DNA of 64,000 nucleotides from Ruminococcus sp. FC2018 (GCF_000621805.1 NZ_JHXH01000003.1:62001-126000); one strand, 5' to 3'; numbered from the stretch's first letter, positions 14,481 through 22,969 are shown. Notes: a model not told the origin generated them from the sequence alone. Made by a program: numbers and translations.

Positions 14481-15668
14481 GTGTCCTTGCTCGACAGTCT
14501 TTACGACCCGCAGACATGGGAGGAATACAAACAGTACAAGCTTTCCCACGGGCATATCTCTCCCCGCAGACAGCAGGAGCTGGAGGAGTTTATCAGCCGA
14601 AGGCTCTATCTTCCCACCGCAAAGGACCTTTGCTTTTCACCGCCTGAAAAAAAGACCATAAACAAAAGCGGCACACAGAAAAAGCGTGTGATATATATGT
14701 TCCCGCCCCAGCAGACCCAGGTGCTCAAGCTGCTCACTCACCTTTTGTATAAATATGACGGGGCATTTTGTAAAAGCTGCTATTCCTTCCGCAAGGGCAT
14801 CACCGCCCGGATGGCAATGGAAGACGTTATGGGGCTGAAAAACAAAGACAGTCTGTGGGTGCTGAAGCTGGATATCCACAACTACTTTAACTCCATGCCG
14901 TCAAAAAGGCTGGTAAAGGAGTTTGAGAGGGTCATAACCGACGACCCGCAGCTTTTGAGCTTCCTCACGGATCTTTTCACCGCAGATATATCCATGTGCG
15001 GCGGACAGGTCATCACCGAGGACCGAGGAGCGATGGCAGGCGTGCCTGTGTCGGCATTTTGCGCCAATCTTTATCTCACCGACCTGGACAGGCTTTTTGA
15101 AAGTATGGGCGTGCCATATTTCAGATATTCCGATGATATTCTTGTCTTTGCCCAAAGCCGCAGCCTTGCCATGCAATACTACCGGACGATAAAGCAGCAC
15201 GTTGAAAGCAAGGGACTGACCCTTAACAGCAAGAAGTTCTCCCTCACCCCTCCCGGGGAACCGTGGGAATTTCTCGGCTTTAAATATCACAATGGTGAGA
15301 TAGACCTTTCGCAGGCATCAGTGGACAAAATGAAAGCCAAGATAAAGCGCAAGGCTGCCGCCGTATACCGCCGCAAATGCCGGCGTGGCACAGCGGATGA
15401 CAAGGCGGCAAAAAACATGATAAAGATATTTGACCGCAAGTTCTTTGCCCCTGCGGACGAAAAAGATTTTACCTGGAGCCGCTGGTTCTTCCCTGTGCTC
15501 ACCACACACAAGGGGCTTGAGGAGATAGACAGGTATCTTGTGGAATATATCCGTTATATTTACACCGGGCGGCATTACAAAGGCAACTACAGGATAAGCT
15601 ACGGGCACCTGAAAGCCCTGGGGCTGCGCAGCCTTGTGAACGAATATTACAAGTACCGAAAGGGATAA
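14481..15668 (+). CDS. Reverse transcriptase, unassigned group
   Basis: A 395-residue RNA-directed DNA polymerase with the ordered RT blocks. These are RT1 (KKRVIYMFPPQQ, about residue 68), RT2 (CYSFRKGITA, about 100), RT3 with the first catalytic Asp in KLDIHNYFNSM (Asp131), RT4 (RGAMAGVPVSAFCANLYL), RT5 with YSDD (residues 216-219), RT6 (GLTLNSKKF) and RT7 (WEFLGFKY). It lacks the maturase X and endonuclease domains of group II intron proteins. The retron VTG motif and NAxxH box are not evident, so it may belong to the 'unknown group' or DRT-like enzymes. AAGGAGG lies 7 bases before the GTG start. A promoter and a retron-like RNA lie directly upstream, and a terminator directly follows, making a self-contained two-part unit. 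A defence role is possible by analogy with retrons and DRTs. Confidence 0.9.
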   Translation: MSLLDSLYDPQTWEEYKQYKLSHGHISPRRQQELEEFISRRLYLPTAKDLCFSPPEKKTINKSGTQKKRVIYMFPPQQTQVLKLLTHLLYKYDGAFCKSCYSFRKGITARMAMEDVMGLKNKDSLWVLKLDIHNYFNSMPSKRLVKEFERVITDDPQLLSFLTDLFTADISMCGGQVITEDRGAMAGVPVSAFCANLYLTDLDRLFESMGVPYFRYSDDILVFAQSRSLAMQYYRTIKQHVESKGLTLNSKKFSLTPPGEPWEFLGFKYHNGEIDLSQASVDKMKAKIKRKAAAVYRRKCRRGTADDKAAKNMIKIFDRKFFAPADEKDFTWSRWFFPVLTTHKGLEEIDRYLVEYIRYIYTGRHYKGNYRISYGHLKALGLRSLVNEYYKYRKG

Positions 15669-15716
15669 AAAGACCGAAAAGGGATGCCCGGCATCTTTCA
15701 ACTTTCGGTCTTTTTG
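15667..15716 (+). terminator. Terminator of the reverse transcriptase unit
   Basis: AAAAAGACCGAAA (15667-15679) pairs with TTTCGGTCTTTTT (15703-15715), overlapping the stop codon region and ending in five T residues. Confidence 0.85.
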
Positions 15717-15798
15717 AATTTTTTAATTTTATTATGCACAAATTCTGCCCTGTGAGTTGTATATATAGTGAACCGGGTTCAAGGAAGGAGAAAGCACA

Positions 15799-16275
15799 AT
15801 GGATAAACAGCGTGTAGCACAGGCGTATGAACGTTACTCCGATACCGCAGTGCGTGCCGCATGGCATTACACAGGCGATATGCACAGCGCACAGGACTGT
15901 GCCGAAGAAGCTTTTTTGCGGCTGCTTTCTCAGGAGGATATGCCTGATGAGCGGATACTTCCCTGGCTTATACGTGTCACGGTGAACATAGCCAAAAACC
16001 TTTTGAAATCATCTCACAGAAAATGCACCGATCCCTTTGACGAGCAGGCTGTGGACGGGCAGACCGACGGGCTTGTGCTTGCACGCCGTGCAGCCGCAAG
16101 AGCGATGCTTTGTCTGCCGGAAAAGTACCGCATACCCCTTATGCTGCACCTTGGTGAAGGACGAACTATCGCAGACACCGCAAAAATCATCGGCAAAGGC
16201 ATGAACACCACTGCGTCCCTTATAAGAAGGGGAAAAAAGCTGCTTCAGAAAGCCTATGAAAAGGAGGAATTATGA
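15799..16275 (+). CDS. ECF-type RNA polymerase sigma factor
   Basis: A 158-residue sigma-70 family protein. Region 2 covers about residues 8-75, with DCAEEAFLRLLSQ and LPWLIRVTVNIAKNLLKS. Region 4 covers about 100-155, with LCLPEKYRIPLMLHLGEGRTIADTAK read as its start, and RRGKKLLQKA at the end. It recruits RNA polymerase to alternative promoters. AAGGAAGGAG precedes the ATG. A 13-bp palindrome (TGAACC-G-GGTTCA, 15769-15781) lies just before the ribosome binding site and may be an operator. The stop overlaps the start of the next gene, whose product has the layout of an anti-sigma factor. Confidence 0.88.
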   Translation: MDKQRVAQAYERYSDTAVRAAWHYTGDMHSAQDCAEEAFLRLLSQEDMPDERILPWLIRVTVNIAKNLLKSSHRKCTDPFDEQAVDGQTDGLVLARRAAARAMLCLPEKYRIPLMLHLGEGRTIADTAKIIGKGMNTTASLIRRGKKLLQKAYEKEEL

Positions 16276-17873
16276 TGAACAAACAAACAAGTGCAGAACA
16301 GATGTATAAAGAATATATCACAGACATCCACGCCGACAGCACAGCTTTGGAAAGCTTGCTTAACGGCGAAAGAAGCCCTGTAAACCCCGGTGCAAGGATA
16401 AAGCACCACTCCACAGGTAAAGTTGCTGCCGTGACCACTGCCGCAGCTGCTATCGCAATATGTGCAGGGATAGGTTTTTCGTCTTTCGGTTCAGATGACA
16501 CCCAAAGCTCGCCCTCTGCCGGCGCAGCTACCCCGAAGGTAACAACGGCTCAGCAGCCCGCCAGCATAACTCCCTCAGCTCAGGGTGACTTCAGGACAGA
16601 GGTCACCGATATTATCGGCGGCACCCACGGTATGTGCGCCACATTGAAGCTTACGGGACTTACCGAAAAGGGAAAGACGCTTATCAAAGAGCAGGGCGAC
16701 CAGCTCTCATCGGATCAGAGCTTTTTTGGCACAGGCATAGCAGCTATGTCCTTTTCCACTCCCGTTGCAAGCGGCGACAGCTGCACCATGCAGGTAAGCT
16801 TTGTGCCGCAGAAATTCACGGGATTTGAGAGCAACCTTGGAGTGGATATATTTTTAAGGTTCCCCTCCGATCCAAAGGGTGAGATAAACGATCCGGGAAG
16901 AAAAGTATCGTTTAACATTCCTCTCACACCCTGTGAACAGCGCTTCACAAGCGACAAGGGAGAAGAAATCTGGCTCACCGATCAATATATTGCATCGGGA
17001 CACAATCCTAACGATTCTCAGAAAAGGTATCTGTATACAATAAAATACAAGGACGGCACGGTCAAAGAACTCACCGATAGTGACAACATCAACGCCGCAG
17101 GAGCTTCAGACTATCTGAGTTATACGCTGAGCTATTTCAGAGTAAAGCTGAACACCGCAGACATTGAAAGCATCACCTATGATGGCATTGAGTTCAAGCC
17201 TGCAAAGCAGGGAAATGAGAAGTTCAAGACAGAGCTTGTCCAGACAAAAGCATCTGACCACGGAATGATCGCAACTGTCAAGCTTACTGCTTTGAACGAC
17301 GAGGCTAAAAAATATATGAATAAAGACCTTAGTGTTAGCTATCAGGCATCAAACGACGCATTGATGAACAGATTGATAGGATGCAACGTTGACATTGTGT
17401 CTGATAATACGCTGATAGCAAACGTGGGCTTTGCCGGTCATGATGAAAACGATAAGGTCGCAAACGGTGACACGGTGAGCGCTTTGTTCAGACTCCCGAT
17501 CACCGGTGCTGATGCACAGGGCACAAGTGAAAGTATGGAATCAGCGATGGCAGCAGAGGGAAGACATATAGAAATAACCATAAACAAAAACAAAAAAGAA
17601 AGAACCTTGCGTTCCAAAGACGGCAAGACCCTCTTCCTTTCCGATTTCCATTTGACAGCACATAATATCAGATCAACGATCTCTGTGAAAAACATAACCG
17701 TAAAATATGCAGACGGAACTACTCTGACAGATACTGATATCGGTATGCTCGGAGGCAGTATCGATAACCCAAATAACAAAGGAACAAGTGCAACAATATA
17801 CTTTGAAAAAGATATTGCCGCCGATAAAGTCGTATCCGTGACCTTTAACGGAACACAATACACACCGCAATGA
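16272..17873 (+). CDS. Probable membrane-bound anti-sigma factor with duplicated outer domain
   Basis: A 533-residue protein whose gene overlaps the sigma gene by four bases. The N-terminal 48 residues are cytoplasmic, then comes one hydrophobic Ala-rich helix (about residues 50-70), a Ser/Thr/Pro/Gln linker and a large outer region. That region is a tandem duplication: HGMCATLKLTGL in the first copy (about residue 120) matches HGMIATVKLTAL in the second (about 330). Both copies end in a segment with KYxDGT followed by IT(Y/F)(D/N)G. The N-terminus has no zinc-binding HxxxCxxC motif of the usual anti-sigma domain, so the sigma-binding mode is unclear. The role is inferred from gene order and topology. 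Confidence 0.7.
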   Translation: MMNKQTSAEQMYKEYITDIHADSTALESLLNGERSPVNPGARIKHHSTGKVAAVTTAAAAIAICAGIGFSSFGSDDTQSSPSAGAATPKVTTAQQPASITPSAQGDFRTEVTDIIGGTHGMCATLKLTGLTEKGKTLIKEQGDQLSSDQSFFGTGIAAMSFSTPVASGDSCTMQVSFVPQKFTGFESNLGVDIFLRFPSDPKGEINDPGRKVSFNIPLTPCEQRFTSDKGEEIWLTDQYIASGHNPNDSQKRYLYTIKYKDGTVKELTDSDNINAAGASDYLSYTLSYFRVKLNTADIESITYDGIEFKPAKQGNEKFKTELVQTKASDHGMIATVKLTALNDEAKKYMNKDLSVSYQASNDALMNRLIGCNVDIVSDNTLIANVGFAGHDENDKVANGDTVSALFRLPITGADAQGTSESMESAMAAEGRHIEITINKNKKERTLRSKDGKTLFLSDFHLTAHNIRSTISVKNITVKYADGTTLTDTDIGMLGGSIDNPNNKGTSATIYFEKDIAADKVVSVTFNGTQYTPQ

Positions 17874-17874
17874 A

Positions 17875-17906
17875 CAAAAAACCACCTCGTTTGAGGTGGT
17901 TTTTTC
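17875..17906. terminator. Bidirectional terminator
   Basis: CCACCTC and GAGGTGG with a GTTT loop are flanked by A and T runs. It serves the sigma/anti-sigma pair on the plus strand and the tmk end on the minus strand. Confidence 0.85.
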
Positions 17907-17908
17907 TG

Positions 17909-18562
17909 TTATATAAGCGTCATTATTTCTGCGTGGATATCCTCTATGCTGCGCATCTGTCCGTCCTTGACGCACTCCACCGTTTTCCAGCCCAGCTTTT
18001 GTGCACAGTATGCCGCAGCCTGCTGCGAGCGCTTCAGGTACTCGATATCGCCCTCATGGATATCCTTTTTGCTTTCGTCGCCCTTATATCTGCCTGTCAT
18101 AAGCTTCTGGCTCACGTCGGTGTCCGCTTTGAGATATATCACCAGGTCAGGTGCGGGGATACCAAGCTTTTTATACTCAAAATCATCAAGCCACTCAAGA
18201 TACTCGTCCCACAGCTCACGTTCAAGCTTTGAACACTGGTGTATGCCGTTTGAGGTGGCATATCTGTCGGCGATTATGGTCGCACCGCTGTGGTAAAGCT
18301 CACCCCAGTCTTTCTTGTAGCTTGCGTATCTGTCAACGGCATAAAATGCCGAAGCCGCATAGGCGTTCACGTCCCCCGGACGGCTTCCGAATTCGCCTTT
18401 GAGATACATTTTTACAAGCGCCGAGGAATCGCTTTCATAGTCGGGAAAGGTTATCTCCCTGACCATTTCCCCCTGCTGCTGCAATGTCTTTGCCAGAAGC
18501 TTTGCCTGGGTAGCCTTTCCGCTGCCGTCAAGTCCCTCGATAACAATAAGCCTGCCTTTCAT
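17909..18562 (-). CDS. tmk: Thymidylate kinase
   Basis: A 217-residue dTMP kinase, making dTDP from dTMP and ATP. The P-loop EGLDGSGKATQ is at residues 9-19, the DR(Y/F) motif is in IADRYATSNG, and a lid-like region is at TGRYKGDESKKD. GGAGG precedes two adjacent ATGs; the second (18562) has better spacing, the first is 18565. The gene follows asnA by 13 bases on the same strand and is probably the last gene of the T-box-controlled transcript. Confidence 0.9.
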   Translation of the reverse strand: MKGRLIVIEGLDGSGKATQAKLLAKTLQQQGEMVREITFPDYESDSSALVKMYLKGEFGSRPGDVNAYAASAFYAVDRYASYKKDWGELYHSGATIIADRYATSNGIHQCSKLERELWDEYLEWLDDFEYKKLGIPAPDLVIYLKADTDVSQKLMTGRYKGDESKKDIHEGDIEYLKRSQQAAAYCAQKLGWKTVECVKDGQMRSIEDIHAEIMTLI

Positions 18563-18575
18563 CATATCCTCCGTT

Positions 18576-19589
18576 TTACAGCAGAATAATGCCGTTTTCT
18601 TTGCACTTTGTAGTCATCTCGTCAGACCAGATAGATGCCTGCACCTCGCCGATATGCGCCTTTTCAAGCAGCAGCATACAAAGTCTTGACTGACCGATAC
18701 CGCCGCCTATCGTCAGAGGCAGTGTGCCGTCTGCTATCATCTTGTGGTAGTCGTATTTCATCCTGCCCTGTGCACCGCATATTTCCAGCTGCTTTTCAAG
18801 GGACTTCTCGTCAACTCTTATGCCCATTGAGGAAATCTCCAGAGCGTTGTCAAGCACCTGGTCCCAGATAAGGATATCGCCGTTGAGGGACCAGTCGTCA
18901 TAGTCCGGAGCTCTGCCGTCATGCTTGTTCCCGCTTTTAAGCTCGCCGCCTATCTGCATAAGGAACACCGTGCCGTGCTCTTTGGTGATAAGCCTTTCAC
19001 GCTCCTTTGGGGTCTTATCGGGGTACATATCCTCAAGCTCCTGAGTGGTGATGAAGAAAGGCTCCTCGCATATCTTCCCCTCCAGCACGCCGTAGCGCAG
19101 TCCAACCTTGCGCTTGGTGTAAGCCACTGCTTTTACAATGGACTTTACAGCATCTTTAAGGAACTGCTCGTTTCTCTGTTCACGAGTGATGACCTTTTCC
19201 CAGTCCCACTGGTCCACAAAAACAGAGTGGGTATTGTCTGTATCGTCATCACGTCGAATGGCGTTCATATCGGTATAGATACCCTCGCCTGCCTTGTAGC
19301 CGTAACGGTAAAGAGCCATTCTCTTCCACTTTGCAAGTGACTGGACTATTTCAGCCTCGCCGTCATCTATCTCCTTGATAGTGAACTCCACCTTGCGCTC
19401 AACGCCGTTAAGGTCATCGTTTATACCGCTTCCCTTGCGCACGATAAGCGGCGCAGTAACTCTGTCCAGCGTCAGTGCAAACGCCAGAGCCTGCTGAAAA
19501 ACGTCCTTGATATATTTTATTGCGTGCTGAGTTTCCCTCAGTGTCAGCTTGGACTTATAGCCCTTTGGTATATATAATTCTTTTGACAT
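18576..19589 (-). CDS. asnA: Aspartate--ammonia ligase (asparagine synthetase A)
   Basis: A 337-residue enzyme making asparagine from aspartate, ammonia and ATP. It is related to class II aminoacyl-tRNA synthetases and full-length for the family. Motifs include RVTAPLIVRKGSGINDDLNG near residue 45 (read as a boundary), VFVDQWDWEK near 125, and the C-terminal GGGIGQSRLCMLLL with the class II motif 3 arginine. ATG 19589 is chosen because AAGGAG lies 9 bases upstream. It lies between asnS and tmk, and with asnS forms an asparagine module. Confidence 0.96.
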   Translation of the reverse strand: MSKELYIPKGYKSKLTLRETQHAIKYIKDVFQQALAFALTLDRVTAPLIVRKGSGINDDLNGVERKVEFTIKEIDDGEAEIVQSLAKWKRMALYRYGYKAGEGIYTDMNAIRRDDDTDNTHSVFVDQWDWEKVITREQRNEQFLKDAVKSIVKAVAYTKRKVGLRYGVLEGKICEEPFFITTQELEDMYPDKTPKERERLITKEHGTVFLMQIGGELKSGNKHDGRAPDYDDWSLNGDILIWDQVLDNALEISSMGIRVDEKSLEKQLEICGAQGRMKYDYHKMIADGTLPLTIGGGIGQSRLCMLLLEKAHIGEVQASIWSDEMTTKCKENGIILL

Positions 19590-19718
19590 AATACTCACTC
19601 CTTGTTATCTGTTTTCAAGCACCTTGGAACATCAAATGAACCCCAAGGTTTGTTGATAATTAAGGCTATCCTTATGAGAAAGGATTCTTCTTCATTCTCT
19701 TTTTGAAGCCCTTGGTTA

Positions 19719-19818
19719 TTTTTCGTTATCGGGGTCTTGACCCCGATGGCGAAAAATCATTAAAAGTTTTAGGAAGGGAGCTTGAGGGACAACCCTTTTT
19801 CAAAAGGGTTTCCCTCAA
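19719..19818. repeat. Two adjacent long hairpins between asnS and asnA
   Basis: An 18-bp stem (19719-19736 / 19739-19756, two G-T pairs) with a two-base loop is built around CGGGGTC-TT-GACCCCG. Twenty-five bases further on, TTGAGGGACAACCC... (19782-19800) pairs with ...GGGTTTCCCTCAA (19802-19818). The second hairpin has the same end sequence as the element at 47301-47566, so both belong to one family of interspersed repeats. Confidence 0.75.
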
Positions 19819-19839
19819 CTGTCAGCAAGCCTTTGTGGT

Positions 19840-21210
19840 TTATCTGATGCTTCCAACAGTCCTCGGGAACAGGATAACATCTCTTATATTCTGCATACCT
19901 GTTACATACATTATCAGTCTTTCAAAGCCAAGACCAAAACCGCCGTGGGGTACGCTTCCGTACTTGCGAAGTTCAAGATAGTCTGTGTAAAGGTCCAGGT
20001 TCATTCCCCTTTCCTTCATTGTAGCCACCAGTTTGTCATAATCAGCTTCTCTTTCGCTTCCGCCGATTATCTCGCCCACACCCGGAACCAGCAGGTCAAC
20101 TGCCGCAACGGTCTTTCCGTCAGGATTCTGCTTCATATAGAAAGACTTTATCTCCTTGGGATAGTCGGTTACGAACACTGCTTTTTTGAACACCTTTTCG
20201 GAGATATATCTCTCGTGTTCTGTTTGCAGGTCGCAGCCCCACTCAACAGGGTAAACGAAATTCTCTCCCGACTCCTTCAGCAGCTTTATAGCCTCGGTGT
20301 AGGTAACTACGCCGAACTCATGGCTGATAAGCTCCTCCAGTCTGTCGATAAGTCCCTTTTCAAAATGCTCGTCAAAGAACTTCATCTCGTTGGGGCAGGT
20401 ATCAAGCAGGGTCCTTATAACTGTTTTTATCATATCCTCAGCTGTTTCTATGACCTCGGGAAGCTCTGCAAAGGCTATCTCAGGCTCAACGTGCCAGAAC
20501 TCCGCAAGATGCTTTGGAGTGTTGCTGTTTTCAGCTCTGAAGCTTGGTCCGAAGGTATAGATCTTACCCATTGCCATAGCAGCCATTTCGCCCTCCAGCT
20601 GTCCGGAAACGCTCAGACCGGCTCTTTTGCCGAAAAAGTCGTTCTCATAGTACTCCTGCTCGTTCTTATACTCGGTGGAGTAGCCTATGGTCGTTACCTG
20701 AAACATCTCTCCTGCGCCCTCACAGTCGCTGCCTGTGATAAGCGGGGTGTTCACATATACAAAGTTTCTGTCTTTGAAATAGTTATGTATAGCCTGTGCC
20801 AGCACCGAGCGCACCCTCATAACGGCATTGAATGTGTTTGTTCTGCCACGCAGGTGAGGCATGGTCCTTAAAAACTCAAGGGTATGTCTTTTCTTCTGCA
20901 AAGGATACTCCGCAGGGCAGGTGCCTATTACGGTAATGCTTTGCGCATTTATCTCCGGCACGCCGTTTCTGCCCTCGACCACAGTTCCCTCTACCTTCAA
21001 AGAGCTGCCCAGCTTGAGAGCATCCTCAAAATCTATTCCCGATTCCTTATCCACAACTATCTGTATATGCTTCAGACTTGTGCCGTCGTTAAGCTCGATA
21101 AAAGCTACATTCTTTGAATTTCGTGCAGTCCTTACCCAACCGCAAACCGTGACCTTTTCCCCTGCAAGCTCCTTGCGGGCAAATACTTCCTTGATGTCCA
21201 TGTGCTTCAT
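19840..21210 (-). CDS. asnS: Asparagine--tRNA ligase
   Basis: A 456-residue class IIb synthetase. The N-terminal OB fold (VTVCGWVRTARNSKNVAFIEL) is followed by the catalytic domain with motif 2 (FGPSFRAENSNTPKHLAEFW, read as a boundary) and motif 3 (GGFGLGFERLIMY). The sequence EFWHVEPE favours the Asn over the Asp enzyme. GGAGGTAAGGG precedes the ATG. It lies 50 bases downstream of the DAACS transporter and upstream of asnA. Direct charging with Asn means that an Asp-tRNA(Asn) amidation route is not required. Confidence 0.96.
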   Translation of the reverse strand: MKHMDIKEVFARKELAGEKVTVCGWVRTARNSKNVAFIELNDGTSLKHIQIVVDKESGIDFEDALKLGSSLKVEGTVVEGRNGVPEINAQSITVIGTCPAEYPLQKKRHTLEFLRTMPHLRGRTNTFNAVMRVRSVLAQAIHNYFKDRNFVYVNTPLITGSDCEGAGEMFQVTTIGYSTEYKNEQEYYENDFFGKRAGLSVSGQLEGEMAAMAMGKIYTFGPSFRAENSNTPKHLAEFWHVEPEIAFAELPEVIETAEDMIKTVIRTLLDTCPNEMKFFDEHFEKGLIDRLEELISHEFGVVTYTEAIKLLKESGENFVYPVEWGCDLQTEHERYISEKVFKKAVFVTDYPKEIKSFYMKQNPDGKTVAAVDLLVPGVGEIIGGSEREADYDKLVATMKERGMNLDLYTDYLELRKYGSVPHGGFGLGFERLIMYVTGMQNIRDVILFPRTVGSIR

Positions 21211-21260
21211 AAGCCCTTACCTCCGTTTATTTTATGTTTATAAATTTTGTTTATAACAGG

Positions 21261-22538
21261 TCATATATCGACCTTTGTTTCTCCGCCCAGAAATGTGGGC
21301 AGGCTTTTGCCTCGCTTTTGCCAGCTGCGATACTCTGCCACTGCGGTAAACAGCACATCTCCCGAGGAGTTAAGCGCAGTTTCCATTGAATCCTGAATAA
21401 CGCTTATGGCAAATCCGATACCCACCACTTGCATGGCAGTATTGGTCGGTATCCCGAAAAGGGAGCACGCCATTGGTATCAGCAGCAGCGATCCTCCAGC
21501 AACGCCCGATGCGCCGCAGGCTGCCAGCGTGCTGAGCACCGAAAGAACGATCGCTGACGGCAGGCTCACCGAGATGCCCAGTGTGTGCACCGCTGCAAGC
21601 GTCATTATCGTTATCACAACCGCTGCGCCGTCCATATTTATTGTGGAGCCAAGGGGTATGGACACCGAATAGATGTCCGGGTCAAGCCCAAGCCTTTCGC
21701 ACAAACGCATATTCACAGGGATATTCGCCGCAGACGACCTTGTGAAAAACGCCGTAATACCGCTTTCGCGGATACATCTGAAAACCAGCGGGTACGGGTT
21801 TTTCCGCAGCGCGACAAATACGATCAGCGGGTTTACTATCAATGCTACCGTTGCCATTGATGCCACAAGGACCAGTATCAGCATACCGTAATCGGAGAAT
21901 ATGGAAACTCCGTTTTCCGAAACGCTTGTGAACACCAGTCCCATTATTCCAAACGGAGCAAGATGTATTACTCCTTTGACTGTTGTTGAAAGGATATCCG
22001 ACAGGTCGCTGAAAAGTCTTTTTGACGGATCAGAGCCCAGCTTTTTCATCAGTATGCCAAAGATGACCGCCCAGAAAAGTATGGATATGTAGTTGCCCGA
22101 AGATATAGCAGTTACAGGATTTGTAAGCATATTAGTCAATATATTTTCAAGCACCTGCGCCACGTCTGACGGTACCGATTCCGCGCTGAAAGCCTCGCCT
22201 GACAGCTTGAGCGTTATAGGAAAAGCAAAGCTGAATCCCACAGCAACAAGCGCTGCCATAAGTGTTGAAAACAGGTACTCGAATATTACAAACCCGAACC
22301 GCCTGTCGATTTTTGACTGTCCGTTTGCAAGCGACGAAATGACCAGGATAAACACCAGCACCGGTGCTATCGCTTTGAGCGCGCTTACAAACAGCGTCCC
22401 GAAAAGTCCTATCGCCGTTGCCTTTGGCACTGCAATGCCCAGCAATGCGCCTATCACAAGTCCGATAAATATGCGCAGTATCAAACTTATATGGGTATAG
22501 CGGTAAACGACCCTTGTAAGAAAACTTTTCTTCTGCAC
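21261..22538 (-). CDS. DAACS-family sodium:amino acid symporter (SstT-like)
   Basis: A 425-residue, multi-helix membrane protein of the dicarboxylate/amino acid:cation symporter family. SSAANIPVN and the LGSTINMDGAAV segment are the substrate- and sodium-binding hairpin and helix 7 of the family, and the overall sequence is closest to SstT serine/threonine transporters. The GTG at 22538 has AAAGGGAG 8 bases upstream. The gene is first after a T-box leader whose specifier reads AAC, and asnS and asnA follow, so asparagine or a related amino acid may be the real substrate. That is inference from context. Confidence 0.85.
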   Translation of the reverse strand: MQKKSFLTRVVYRYTHISLILRIFIGLVIGALLGIAVPKATAIGLFGTLFVSALKAIAPVLVFILVISSLANGQSKIDRRFGFVIFEYLFSTLMAALVAVGFSFAFPITLKLSGEAFSAESVPSDVAQVLENILTNMLTNPVTAISSGNYISILFWAVIFGILMKKLGSDPSKRLFSDLSDILSTTVKGVIHLAPFGIMGLVFTSVSENGVSIFSDYGMLILVLVASMATVALIVNPLIVFVALRKNPYPLVFRCIRESGITAFFTRSSAANIPVNMRLCERLGLDPDIYSVSIPLGSTINMDGAAVVITIMTLAAVHTLGISVSLPSAIVLSVLSTLAACGASGVAGGSLLLIPMACSLFGIPTNTAMQVVGIGFAISVIQDSMETALNSSGDVLFTAVAEYRSWQKRGKSLPTFLGGETKVDI

Positions 22539-22584
22539 TGAATACACTCCCTTTCTTCGTCTGATACCCAATTTTGTGCAATAA

Positions 22585-22833
22585 AAAAACCGTCCTGCAT
22601 TTACACAGGACGGGGATAATATACAAAAACCCGTGGTACCACCTGAATTACCGCATTTTCTGCGGTCACTCTCACCGCTTAACGCACGGTAAACGTCTTC
22701 CCTACTTGCTAACGGGTTCAGGTCGCTGCTCAGAAGTGTTATTCACACAAGCTCTGATATGCGGTTTTCACTGTCCCGCACTCACTTTGAACGAAATCTC
22801 ATGCTACTTCTCTTCGTCATGGCATTTATCATG
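22585..22833 (-). promoter_or_regulatory. T-box riboswitch, probable Asn specifier
   Basis: On the minus strand the conserved T-box AGGTGGTACCACGGG (22644-22630) is followed by a G/C-rich terminator, CCGTCCTG...CAGGACGG, with a T-run (22612-22585). The 5' part has AGAGAAGTAGC and a stem I arm, GTGTGAATAACACTTCTGAGC, interrupted here as a marker of the specifier side. In that segment the triplet AAC (22740-22738) sits between GAAT and ACTTCTGAG, where the specifier is expected. Uncharged tRNA-Asn would then allow read-through into the transporter, asnS and asnA. Confidence 0.85.
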
Positions 22834-22838
22834 GACAC

Positions 22839-22867
22839 ATTATATCACTTCGTCACAAAAAAGTCAA
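22839..22867 (-). promoter_or_regulatory. Promoter of the T-box operon
   Basis: On the minus strand TTGACT (22867-22862) and TATAAT (22844-22839) are separated by 17 bases, just upstream of the T-box leader. Confidence 0.8.
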
Positions 22868-22969
22868 GACGTTGCTGTTTTTTATACAGATAACACAGCC
22901 TGCGCCGGGCTTGAAAACACATTTTTGTCTTTTCCCACAAATACAATGGGATTTTTATGGCTGATCGAG

